Shown here one piece after another: positions 1 through 9,200 of a stretch of DNA of 64,000 nt. Every line of letters begins with the position of its first letter. The first letter of the stretch is position 1. The stretch comes from Triops longicaudatus (taxonomy: Eukaryota; Arthropoda; Branchiopoda; Notostraca; Triopsidae). The notes under the pieces were generated by a model. It was given only the letters and a program-made list of their open reading frames with translations. It was not told the origin of the DNA and ran no database searches. A program made the translations under genes and the position numbers. The stretch covers positions 632-64,631 of the forward strand of contig JAGQDJ010000044.1 of NCBI GenBank assembly GCA_022885665.1. Reading direction: 5' to 3'.

Positions 1-791
1 TTGATTTTTTTTCACACTTGGTAGTCGCCTATGCTAACCATTATAAAATTAACATTTCGGGACGGTGCGTGTGTTAAAACCCCTACCCCCCCCCCCTCTG
101 GGTACGGGGGTGATGACGAATGTCACTTTTCTTCGTCTTGTTTTCGTCGAACTTTATGCATTATTCATAGCTTTCTTTCGACTGCTGACTTAAATGATTT
201 TTGAAGGTGTTAAAGCGAAAATCAAATAGTAAGTTTCGACGTTAGATAGGCCTACGAAGCGCTGATTGAACACAAAAGGGATTTAATTAGCGCGAGTAAA
301 AAGGGGTACGTAATCAATGAAAACTTTTATTATTATTAAAAATAATTAAAAACATGCACACTACGATACATTTATTTAGTTATTTAGGTGGGAACTGTAA
401 TAACACTGAAGCTACCGAAGATTCCTGTTTTCGTTTTCCCAGAAAATCATTCTTAACGCGCTTAATTTTCAAACTTACTTACTTTACAAGAAAGTAAGTT
501 TGAAACTTAGCTCTTACATTTCATTTAACTTTTTAATATTTTATGAAGATTTCAATTTATAATAAAAGATTGTAGTTCGTGTCCAACTTATGCCTATAAT
601 CCTCTCTTAAAATTGGGTTCCATTGCACTACATATATCATAGTTACAGCCATCCCGTATAGTTGGCGCAATATGCGTTTAAACAAGGCAAAGTAACCTTC
701 TCTGTACATTCTTTAGTCGGTTTGCTTGTCAACAGAAAATGTTCTAACAAAAATTTTGCCTCGGGTTGCTGTGTTTACCGTGTGGATCATA
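1..791. other. Upstream flank of MICU1, no gene seen
   Basis: I see no supportable coding sequence here. The stretch holds a C11 run at 86-96 and a perfect 14-bp inverted repeat at 467-505. A splice-acceptor-like pyrimidine/CAG sequence ends near 735, just before the MICU1 start. That acceptor could mean MICU1 has an upstream non-coding exon, but nothing else supports it. Confidence 0.5.
467..505. repeat. Perfect 14-bp inverted repeat (hairpin)
   Basis: The left arm TTTCAAACTTACTT (467-480) is exactly complementary to the right arm AAGTAAGTTTGAAA (492-505), with an 11-nt loop. A slipped fold with a shorter loop is also possible because the ACTT unit repeats. It lies about 290 bp upstream of the MICU1 start codon. 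Function is unknown. Confidence 0.8.
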
Positions 792-3076
792 ATGAATAGA
801 GCCCTGACAAAGTTTTCTCTCCCATTGACATTAGTTTTATCCCGCAATGTACAGCCAGGGCACTCTTACCACAGTCTGTCGAACAGGATCCTATCCTTAC
901 AGTACATGAAAACTGCTCGTAGAATTACGCCGACCGAACAATGTTCAAGTAACGAAAATGCATCTAAATAATAGAAGGCTCTTTAAAGGTGTTTTTAGGC
1001 AATTTCAACGAAAGTTGGAAAGTGAGAGGCTTCAAGAACTTCGGCCATAAGCGTGAGCGATCGTCCAAATTAACTGCAGGATACATGGCATTTCTTGTTA
1101 TTGTGATGTACGGAGCATGGGTCGACAAAGAATGGTACATAAGCATACGTTAAATACTTTTTTGTTTTAATTATTTTCTGTAGGATTAAAAGCAAATTAT
1201 TTCCAAAAGCCGACGCGGCTACGATCAGCCAGGAAGACAGGGAAAGTAACAGTGAGGAGGAAAAACAAGAAAAGGAGATCGCTAACGGAAAGAAGTCAAA
1301 GAAGCCTGGCTTTCGCGAACGAAAAGTTTAAAATACAGAATGTATAGCAACATTATAGAGCGTTTTGTTTTTTAGATTATTGAGTACGAAAACCGTATTC
1401 GTCAATATTCTAGTCCCGATAAAGTATTTCGCTACTTTGCCACATTGCAAGCCGTAATAAACGGTCAAGAATCGGAAATTTTTATGACACCTGATGACTT
1501 CCTTCGTTCTATTACCCCAGGATTACGTCAGCCTGAAGGCAAGCTTGTAATACGGTATTAGGAAAATGCTAAAGATTTTTTTATTGACATACAGGTTTGG
1601 GTTTGGATCAGTTTCGACGATTTGACCCAAAGGTGAGACACACGCTGGTAGTGTAACATTTATTTCGTTTATATTGGTGCCCGGCGTGAGCTAAACTCAT
1701 TACCGTTATGTAATTTTTTTTTCTCAGTTTATAATTAAGTAATTGTTTGCTTACTACATGGTACGGCTGCTTTGGGTATAATATTCTGTTCACTAATCGT
1801 TTTTATTTGTTTCCTGTCCAATCTTGCTAACAAGTCGTGGGATAAGATCAAGGTAATCCATTTGTTCGGATTCAATGTGCTCAGCTTGCTTTCGGTGTAC
1901 ATCAATGGAAGCTATGATTAATTTTAGATGTTGCAGAACAGCGAAGTTTCTCCCCACACGCTTCATCCCGACAGCATTTTCTATCGATTGGGAAGTGCTG
2001 GCTTAATTTCCTACTCGGACTATATTTTTCTTCTTACAGTTTTATCAAGTAAATTATTTGTTTAATAAAGTCGGACAGCGTTTTAAGGTTCATTGTACAG
2101 CCTCCAGGCGTCAGTTCGAAATTGCCTTCCGCCTTTTTGATCTGAATGGCGATGGCGAGGTCGATGCTGATGAATTTTTCCAAGTTGCTGCATTAGCTCG
2201 GTATAGCTCAGCCCATGGTGCCCGTCACCGTGAAATGCCTCTTACTCACGCCCATGCGTCTTCTTATAAAGTGCAGTAGTTAAATTTATGATTCAGGAAA
2301 CAAGTTTTAACCTTTGACTGCATAGCTCATAAATTCAGCATTGAGCACATACTTTTTTGGACCCAACTTGGATAAAAAGTTGACGATTGAGCGGTTCTTG
2401 GCATTCCAAGCTCAGTTACAAACCGAAATCCAGACTTTGGAATTTCATCGGGCTGGCCCGCGTCCTGCTGATGGGCGTTTGCCAGAAACTGCCTTCGCGG
2501 AATTGCTTTTGGCATACGCTGGCTACCCTCACAAACGAAAATCCAGAATGATCAAACGAGTCCAGCAGAAATATGCCGATATGGAAAGTGAGGGAGGAAT
2601 TTCTTTGCAAGACTATTTGTCACTTTTCCAGCTACTTAATGGCATTCAAGATGTTGACACGGCATTGTCGTTCTATAACATTGCAGGTGCAGCAATTGAT
2701 GAAGGTAGACTACCGTTTTTGAGCTTCTTGAATCAAAAACCCTAATTCTTTTTGTCCGTCTAGAAACGTTCATTCATGTTGCCCGTACAGTAGCCCGTGT
2801 TGAATTGTCAAAACATTTAGTGGATGTCATTTTCACCATCTTTGACGAAGACCGTAAGGAGTTCTTTAAGTTTCTGTTGTAGGATTCTAACAACCCGTTC
2901 TATATATGCTTACAGAAGATGCTCACCTAAGTAACAAAGAGTTCGTGTGGGTCATGAAGCAACGAGTTCAACGTGGATTGGAAAAACCAAAGGACACGGG
3001 TTTTACCAAAGCTATTGCGTCGATGTGGCGGTGTGCTTTAGCCACACGTCCAGCATTAATGGACACCAAACCTTAA
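792..3076 (+). CDS. MICU1: Mitochondrial calcium uptake protein 1 (MICU1) homologue
   Basis: MICU1 is an EF-hand gatekeeper of the mitochondrial calcium uniporter, acting in the intermembrane space as a dimer with MICU2-type partners. I infer exons 792-948, 1080-1134, 1184-1325, 1376-1538, 1595-1632, 1835-1852, 1928-2048, 2101-2270, 2326-2704, 2764-2853 and 2916-3076. They join in frame to 497 aa; human MICU1 is about 476. Residues 1-52 are basic, Ser-rich and presequence-like, followed by a short hydrophobic segment (about 54-67) and a Lys-rich stretch ending GFRERK. The core YENRIRQYSSPDKVFRYFAT is diagnostic. EF-hand 1 (245-256, DLNGDGEVDADE) has all ligands. EF-hand 2 (442-453, DEDQDAHLSNKE) keeps D1/D3/D5/E12 but has Ala for Gly at loop position 6, and an intron splits the loop. 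Cys484 sits where the family's inter-subunit disulfide cysteine lies. Intron 4 is GC-AG. Exon 6 is an 18-nt microexon. The start is the first in-frame ATG; a non-coding 5' exon is possible. Confidence 0.93.
1539..1594 (+). other. GC-AG intron within MICU1
   Basis: The donor reads AAG|GCAAGC and the acceptor ACATACAG. Removing these 56 nt joins CCTGAAG to GTTTGGGTTTGGATCAG and gives PEGLGLDQF, which matches the conserved MICU1 segment ending LGLDQ. No nearby GT donor restores this frame. It is the only non-GT donor I found among the introns in this window. Confidence 0.85.
1835..1852 (+). CDS. MICU1: MICU1 18-nt microexon (SWDKIK)
   Basis: The sequence TCGTGGGATAAGATCAAG is flanked by TTGCTAACAAG upstream (branch-point-like sequence plus AG) and GTAATCC downstream. 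It is phase 0 on both sides, so inclusion adds residues 186-191 (SWDKIK) and skipping keeps the frame, joining FDPK to MLQNSE. It falls where vertebrate MICU1.1 inserts its EFWQ microexon, after the RFDGK motif. That correspondence is from memory of the vertebrate isoform. Whether the exon is alternative here cannot be told from sequence. Confidence 0.7.
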
Positions 3077-3839
3077 AAGTTTTTTGAGTACAAAGTTCCC
3101 TATCTACCTTGTTACATTTTAGAAATTTTTGTGTTACTCACTGTTTAATACATCCAGAGCGTTTCCTTGATCTGACGCTTTGAATTTCGCCGGCACTCTA
3201 TTAAAGGGAGTCGCACAAAAGTTTTAAGTTTCTGAATTACGAAAACAATTTTAAAATACAGATATTTAGGTAAGTTATTCGTCCAGTAAAATCTCATAAT
3301 TTACACTCAGGGGAAGGAAAATTTGTCCGCTATAGCAGATTGTACATAATAGCCAGTATTTAAATAAATACTTTTTATTTTGCCAGGACATGTGGAGTTG
3401 TTACGCAATGGCCGATTTTTCGTTATAGTCGATGTACGTTATAATGAGATTTTAACTATAAAAGCACAATATTTTGGGACTATGTGTGTACTCGTAAAAA
3501 CAGTGTGTAAATGTTAATTTTTTTAGTAGAGCAGCATCCAGTGAAGTGGTAACTGTCATTAACGCACGATCCAGATTTTCCCCGATATGCACTAAAACTC
3601 GGTTTTACCGTAATCAGTTAGAGTTAAGGAGTTGGGTTAATTCGTTAAAATACGAATAGTTGCAGGCGTATGTTATTTTTACCTCGAGTTCGCGGAGGTT
3701 CGATGGTCTAAATTTAGAACTGACGCTTCAAAGCATACGAAGGGAGGGTTATACTCCGCATGGAAAGAAGTTAACGCACACAAGGGTGTTGCTTTCATTC
3801 TGACATTTGACTTGAAACCAAGGAAAACTCGGTGTCAAG
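3077..3839. other. MICU1 / WD40-gene intergenic region
   Basis: This is about 760 bp without coding potential. Candidate poly(A) signals for MICU1 are ATTAAA at 3200-3205 and AATAAA at 3363-3368. The rest must carry the promoter and 5' UTR of the WD40 gene; I see no convincing TATA box. Confidence 0.5.
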
Positions 3840-4903
3840 ATGGTGAACGTTACTCTTGACCAACAAGCTTTAGCGGAATCCTGTCACTCAGCGGACATTG
3901 AAAAAGTGTTGTGGCATGAACCAACGAAACGCCTGTACACGGGTGCGGACGATGGGGAAATACGAGTAATTATTTTCTTGTACTTAAGTGACGTGAACTT
4001 ATTCTGACAGTCTGACTTTAGGTTTGGTTGTCAGATCTGACTTTGGAACACGCGATACCATCCGAAGGCGGAGTTGTTTACGATATAGCCATTATAGGAA
4101 ACACCCTTTATGCCGCTTGCGATGACGGAACGATCCGAACGTTTACTTTGCACTCCAACGGGGCTCCTACAGTTTCGGAAACTTTAAAAGCACACGAGGA
4201 TGCTGTGCGTCGACTAACAGTTGACGAAGGACTTCTCTACTCAGGAGATTCCAAAGGAGAAGTACCCACAACAAACGACAAAAAATATCAACAATTTTCA
4301 CTTGATTTTTTACTTAGGTCTACGTCTGGCAAGGCAATTCTACTCAATTCAAATACGAGACAGTGGAAGAGATCTGGGATATGGTAGTTTTTAATAATAG
4401 AGTCTATACCGTTCGCGACCGAGACTTAACAGTGTCAAGCATCGGGAAAGGTACCGTCGTAGTCTTGTTTTTTCTTTGCCTAAAAAGTGAGTCGTTTAAC
4501 TAAAAACTGGTTATTAATAGGACAACATAAACTCCTTGCGGCTTTGCACACCGTAGAAGGGCGTAGCCCAGTCTACTTATGCCGTCAGAGTCATAAACTA
4601 TGCCTGGTTACCAAAGACGGCTTAGCTGTACGTATTTACGAAGATGGCGGTAACAAATATCCCTTAATAGCTTCCACGACGCCCGGAACACGAATTATAA
4701 ACGCGTTATGCAGTAGTCCAGACGAATCTCGCATATATAGCGGAGGCTGGGACAGTACTTTGCAAGTATGGGATAGTCAATCTGCAGAGCGTCTAGGAGC
4801 TTTAAATGTAGGAAACGTTATCACCTCCATTGCCACCACGGAGGGAGGCACTCTCTATGTTGGAGGAGAAAACGGTTATTTGGCTAAATTAACAGTGCAT
4901 TAG
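3840..4903 (+). CDS. WD40-repeat (beta-propeller) protein
   Basis: Four exons (3840-3965, 4022-4261, 4318-4450, 4521-4903) separated by introns of 56, 56 and 70 nt join in frame to a 293-aa protein. Repeating blade signatures are visible: LYTGADDGEIRVW, LYAACDDGTIRTF, LYSGDSKGEVYVW, IYSGGWDSTLQVWD and LYVGGENGYLAKL. These are WD40 blades with the usual Gly-Asp or Gly-Gly turn and terminal W/F, and the length suits one seven-bladed propeller. There is no signal peptide, membrane segment or extra domain. Such proteins usually act as interaction scaffolds, but I cannot assign this one to a named WD40 family or pathway. The start ATG follows GTGTCAAG and opens directly into the first blade. The gene ends 262 bp from the convergent RRP15 gene. 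No clear AATAAA lies in the gap. Confidence 0.88.
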
Positions 4904-5164
4904 TTTGACTAATTGCACTTGATATGGTGTACTGTCACTTTCCATCTAGCCAATGTAAAGAAATCTACTTTTATAACAGTGAAGATATGCTCAGTGTAAG
5001 CGGCGTACATCACTCATCGTATCACTTCAGAATCTTTAAACTACGATATGTCGTAGCACTAAACCACCTGGCTTCGGTTTAACTTATAAATTCTGATCTT
5101 CAGGAACTAATGTCCAAATTGAAATACATGCTGTCTTTATCTACCTTATAAAACAGATTATGTA
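4904..5164. other. Convergent 3' intergenic region
   Basis: A 261-bp gap between the 3' ends of the WD40 gene (+) and RRP15 (-). It has to hold both termination zones. No canonical + strand AATAAA is present, so 3' end formation of the WD40 gene may use a variant signal or run into the antisense gene. Confidence 0.5.
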
Positions 5165-5170
5165 TTTATT
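5165..5170 (-). terminator. Poly(A) signal overlapping the RRP15 stop codon
   Basis: On the minus strand the end of the RRP15 reading frame reads GGAGAATAAATACA. The stop codon TAA (5168-5166) lies inside an AATAAA hexamer (5170-5165). If used, the 3' UTR would be only about 15-30 nt. Confidence 0.5.
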
Positions 5171-6218
5171 CTCCTTCATCGCTACTTTCCTTGTTCCAAT
5201 CACGTAATCTAGCCGGTCTACCACCATTCATAAAATCATCTCGTAATACGGACCAGGTAGGATTGTCATCGTCACCGTTGTCACTGGCATCCATTTGTTC
5301 ATCCTTAACCTGAAATACATTCCGATTTACTTTCATTACGCAGTATAAAAACGAAGCATTAATTACCTCTGCTTCAGTCTTAACTGGTGTTTTGCCTTTA
5401 GCCTGGCCTTGAAGTAAGTTCAGGAAAGCCTTTTTGTCCAGCGACTTGAGCACTTTCTCGCGCTTTCTTTCCAATGGACCAGCCCGTTGCAGTTCTACCG
5501 TAATATTTTTCTGTTGTACTCGAACGGCATTAAAGAGCGTCACGACACCCCTAGAAATTTTGTTTATGAGTGCTTCAGTGAAGTTAGCTAACATACTTGG
5601 TGGCCAGTCTGCTTAATGCCCGCTCTTTCTCACGATCGAGAACAATATCAGGTTTAATTCGACCAATAAGGTCCCAATCTCGTTTCTAATCACAAATTAT
5701 TAAGAAAAAATAGATCAGACCTGCATCAATCATACTTTCTGCCTTCTGTCAAGCTCGGCTTGTGAAACGGCGGGCTTCTTATCCTCCTGTTTTATTTGGT
5801 CTACTGACATGGCTACTGGCTTGCCAGTTTCTTGTGAGGCTATTTCAAAGGGAGTACTATTGGCTTCGGCCTCTCTGGCTGCCCGTGCTTTAATGATGTC
5901 AGCATCTTTTCTAGCTTTAGCTAAGATAACTGTTCGACTGTTTTTGGGCTTGTTAGCATGAAGAACTTTAGCCATAGCATCGGCCCAACATGCATTTCGG
6001 CTAAGTTTGCTAGCAAGGTCCTCGTTCCCTTCATTCTCTTCATTTTCTGAAGCTGCATCCGAGCCACTGAAATCGTCACGTTCATCCATTTCCTCAGCGT
6101 CACTTTCTTGCTGACCTTCACTTTCTTGATCTTCTTCTCCTTCACTACGGCCTGATTCTTCGCCGTCTGAGACATTGTAGGTATCATCCAAATCCTCGTA
6201 TTCATCGGAAGACGACAT
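5166..6218 (-). CDS. RRP15: RRP15-like ribosomal RNA processing protein
   Basis: RRP15 is a nucleolar factor needed for maturation of pre-60S ribosomal particles. In transcript order the exons are 6218-5736, 5685-5597, 5550-5367 and 5309-5166, giving 299 aa after splicing three short introns (50, 46 and 57 nt). Human RRP15 is about 280 aa. The N-terminal third is very acidic and Ser-rich, typical of the family. It is followed by the signature CWADAMAKVL, then the core KRDWDLIGRIKPDIV and KGVVTLFNAVRVQQKN, and the C-terminal WSVLRDDFMNGG...RDWNKES. All are recognisable RRP15 blocks. The last intron has a length divisible by three and no in-frame stop, so its retention would insert 19 residues. 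The start is the first ATG and opens the acidic region. The gene is convergent with the WD40 gene and its promoter faces the gene desert. Confidence 0.92.
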
Positions 6219-9200
6219 GACTAGAAAGTAGCGGTAAATTTATGTTTATAAAACAAAACTGGAGCATTTTAACTGAGCTTACCTTTTCCTTCTTAGTCAG
6301 CTAGTGATCGTATTTAAGATTTAAAGAACCTCCAGGCCACGTGTGCGTTAACTGTAAACTGTGAGCACGAAACACCAAGTCCCGCCTCCAGGTTAAATTT
6401 CCTCTGTTCATATGGCAACGCTAAAGGTCACAGTTTGAGAAAAGGCGTGTACCTCTACACCGGGAAAGCGAACTTTAAACTTTCTGTTCGAGCACCCGTG
6501 TAGGTAACAATCATCGAGACCTACATTAATTTTTATTATATTTCTAAAAAAATTTTCTACCGAAAAAAGCGAAAGAAAATTAGCCGAAACTTACAATCCT
6601 TCAAATTAACAAGACCGTTAGAATTTAATTCTATTAAAGAAGGGTGCAAAATTGCTCCAGGAAGAAAAATTAGTGTCGTTATTAAAAATCGTACCCTGTC
6701 CATCGAATATTTATTTTTAGGTTTCAAAGATCAAGGAATGTTCAAGTGTTCACCTTTATTTAATTAAAAAATCATTTTCTTATCAACTCGACCTCTGAAA
6801 TTATGTCATAGAGACCAAAGATAGATATCAAAGCGTAATTCGTGGCTGTTATTAATCAATTACGTGAAGTAAGCTTTAAAGCTCAGGCAAATTCAGTTAA
6901 AATGTGGCCATTAGGAGGTAGTGGGCTAGTACACAGAATTTGGATCTCATTGTTTAACCTGCGTTCCTAATTCATATTAAGGTCAACCATGTCGAAAAAA
7001 GGAGAGCTGACTATGAGATCCTGGGAGAATAATCTCTTTACGTTTTACACACGAATTTCTCACGACAGGTCAGGGAGAAGAAGGAATTAAATGCACCCAA
7101 CGTTTCCCATATGGTCACAGAGCCTGTGATGCTACGTCGAATGAGTAAGGAGGAGGTATGAAGAGATCTGAAGTAAAGGACTCCATTATTCTAGCCACTT
7201 TAATTTGCAAATCAGCAAAATAATCACAGGTTAGCTGCTTGTCTGCAAATATTGTAGGCAAAAGACAGTATTTGTAGGCGGTCCTCTTTAGGTGCTGTTC
7301 GCGTAGACTAGGATATGCTTCCTTTAGAAAGACATGTGGTTAATTTTTAGGACGTTGATTGTGTTTGATTCATTTGAGTATGTGAATAATGTGAAGTATT
7401 AAAAAATCAGCTTCACTTAGCGTGAAAAGCTGAAATCGCACTATTTCCTATTTTTTTCTGCTAGACAATGAAGAGTCTGTATTATCCATAAAAATTTGTA
7501 ACTGAACTACGAAAAATCTATAACCGAATATGTAACGAAAAGGGTTAAGATTTATATTTGTTCTGTAAGGAGCGTCCTGACGAGAAGAACGCTTTCTTAA
7601 TGGTCAAGTGGCATAATCGCTACCAACTAGGACGATGCCTAATGAAGTCACGGAACAGTGCGTTCCTCGCTAAATAATGATATAAGTCTTCCGGGCACGC
7701 GTGCACATGTACAGTCACTGAGGGCTATTATGGTTTATCGGTTTACAGTTGCACAAACAGGAGCCTTACCCCATACACTATTTCTGTTTACTTCGTCTTC
7801 TTCCATCCGAACGAATTATTAGCGGTCTAAGGCAAATTTGGAAGGCCTGATGGACGATGTGTGATGCCTGGTAAATATGCAATAGCGTAACGGTAGCAGT
7901 CGTATGGGTCGCATGGTCTAATGCCATCAACGTGTCACGGGGGTTTCGATGACAATCATTTCCCTATATATAGGTCCTGTCAGGAAAAATGCCCAGAGCT
8001 TGAAACGAAAAAAAAACTCGAGGAGCGCGAAGCGAGATTGGATTTCAATTGAATTTTGTGACTTGCTTCGCACTCCTCACTCGCCTTGCTGCCGTAGATT
8101 TCTGGCTTTCTGTGTAATGCGTTGCTATGACTCCCACATGAATGGGCAGCATCATACAATCACTAAACTCCTGTTCTGCCCCACGTAGTAATATTGAACT
8201 TCGGTTTTGCTTCCAATTCTCCAACCACCCTCCCCATGCAGCACCTGCTGCATTGCAACCTGAATGCAAACGTTCCATTCTAATTTGGTTGCCATTGTGA
8301 TCAGTAGAGAAACACACTTGAAGGCTCAATAGCGGTTGAGTCGTGCTTAAACATTCTGAATATTGCTTTATGTTAATTAAAAAATAATAACTTGTTAGCT
8401 GACTTACAAAAACATGTATCTCGTTCTTCTACCCACAATTCTCTCTTTACATGTTTTATGAAAATAAGAAGTTCAATTACACGAAGCCGTGTCAACCGAG
8501 TCTCCAATTCATAGAAGCCCCTCAAGCTGTCTAAATAAATATGAGTTCCGGGGACCAACAGGCACGCTTCTTTATAACGGCATAGGCACTGCTTATCCAT
8601 GATTAAATTTTTGTGAGCTAATAAAATATCGTTTTTAATACTATTTAAACTTTTTTCATTTTGTTAATTACCTTCTCTACATTCATTTCTCACATTTGCT
8701 TGCAATGATTTATCAGTTTTCTTATGTCATCAATTGTTGTTTTCCTTATCTGGAGAAATATGTGGCAGTTATGTAAACCTTTTTAAATGAAGCACCTACA
8801 GAACTGAGCCTTCGAAAAACAGTGCCAGTGACTACCTTAACTGAAAATGGAATGTGAGGTGCATTGGGGAGAGTGAAAGTAGGCTAAAAAAACAAAATTG
8901 AGAGTGACGTCGTGGCTCTTAATACTCCAGGGAAAAGAAATTCATCAAGTCTCCATAGCAACTTTCCTGCCCTTGTTCTAGCGTTCCTGGTCGGGGTTGT
9001 CATGTCATGCAAAAGTCCAAGGAAGTCGACTTATAAGTAAATGACCCTTGCGGCTACGTTATGTGGAGAGCCTCGGGCACACAGACGTTCCCTAAGGGGA
9101 GACAAAGAACCCCGGATTTTTACAATAAAACTTCCCCCTTTTGCAGCATCCTGACGAGTGAAAAGAAGAAAGCTGCAACAGCGGAGCACTGGGGTATATC

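Noticed and set aside
5921..6205. 94-codon minus-strand frame rich in Lys
   Set aside because: It is an alternative frame of the acidic RRP15 exon; the GAA/GAT repeats read as Lys/Met when shifted.
6989..7090. ATG frame MSKKGELT, considered as a BCL11 first exon or small gene
   Set aside because: It lacks the RRKQ motif and has no suitable phase-1 donor; short chance frame.
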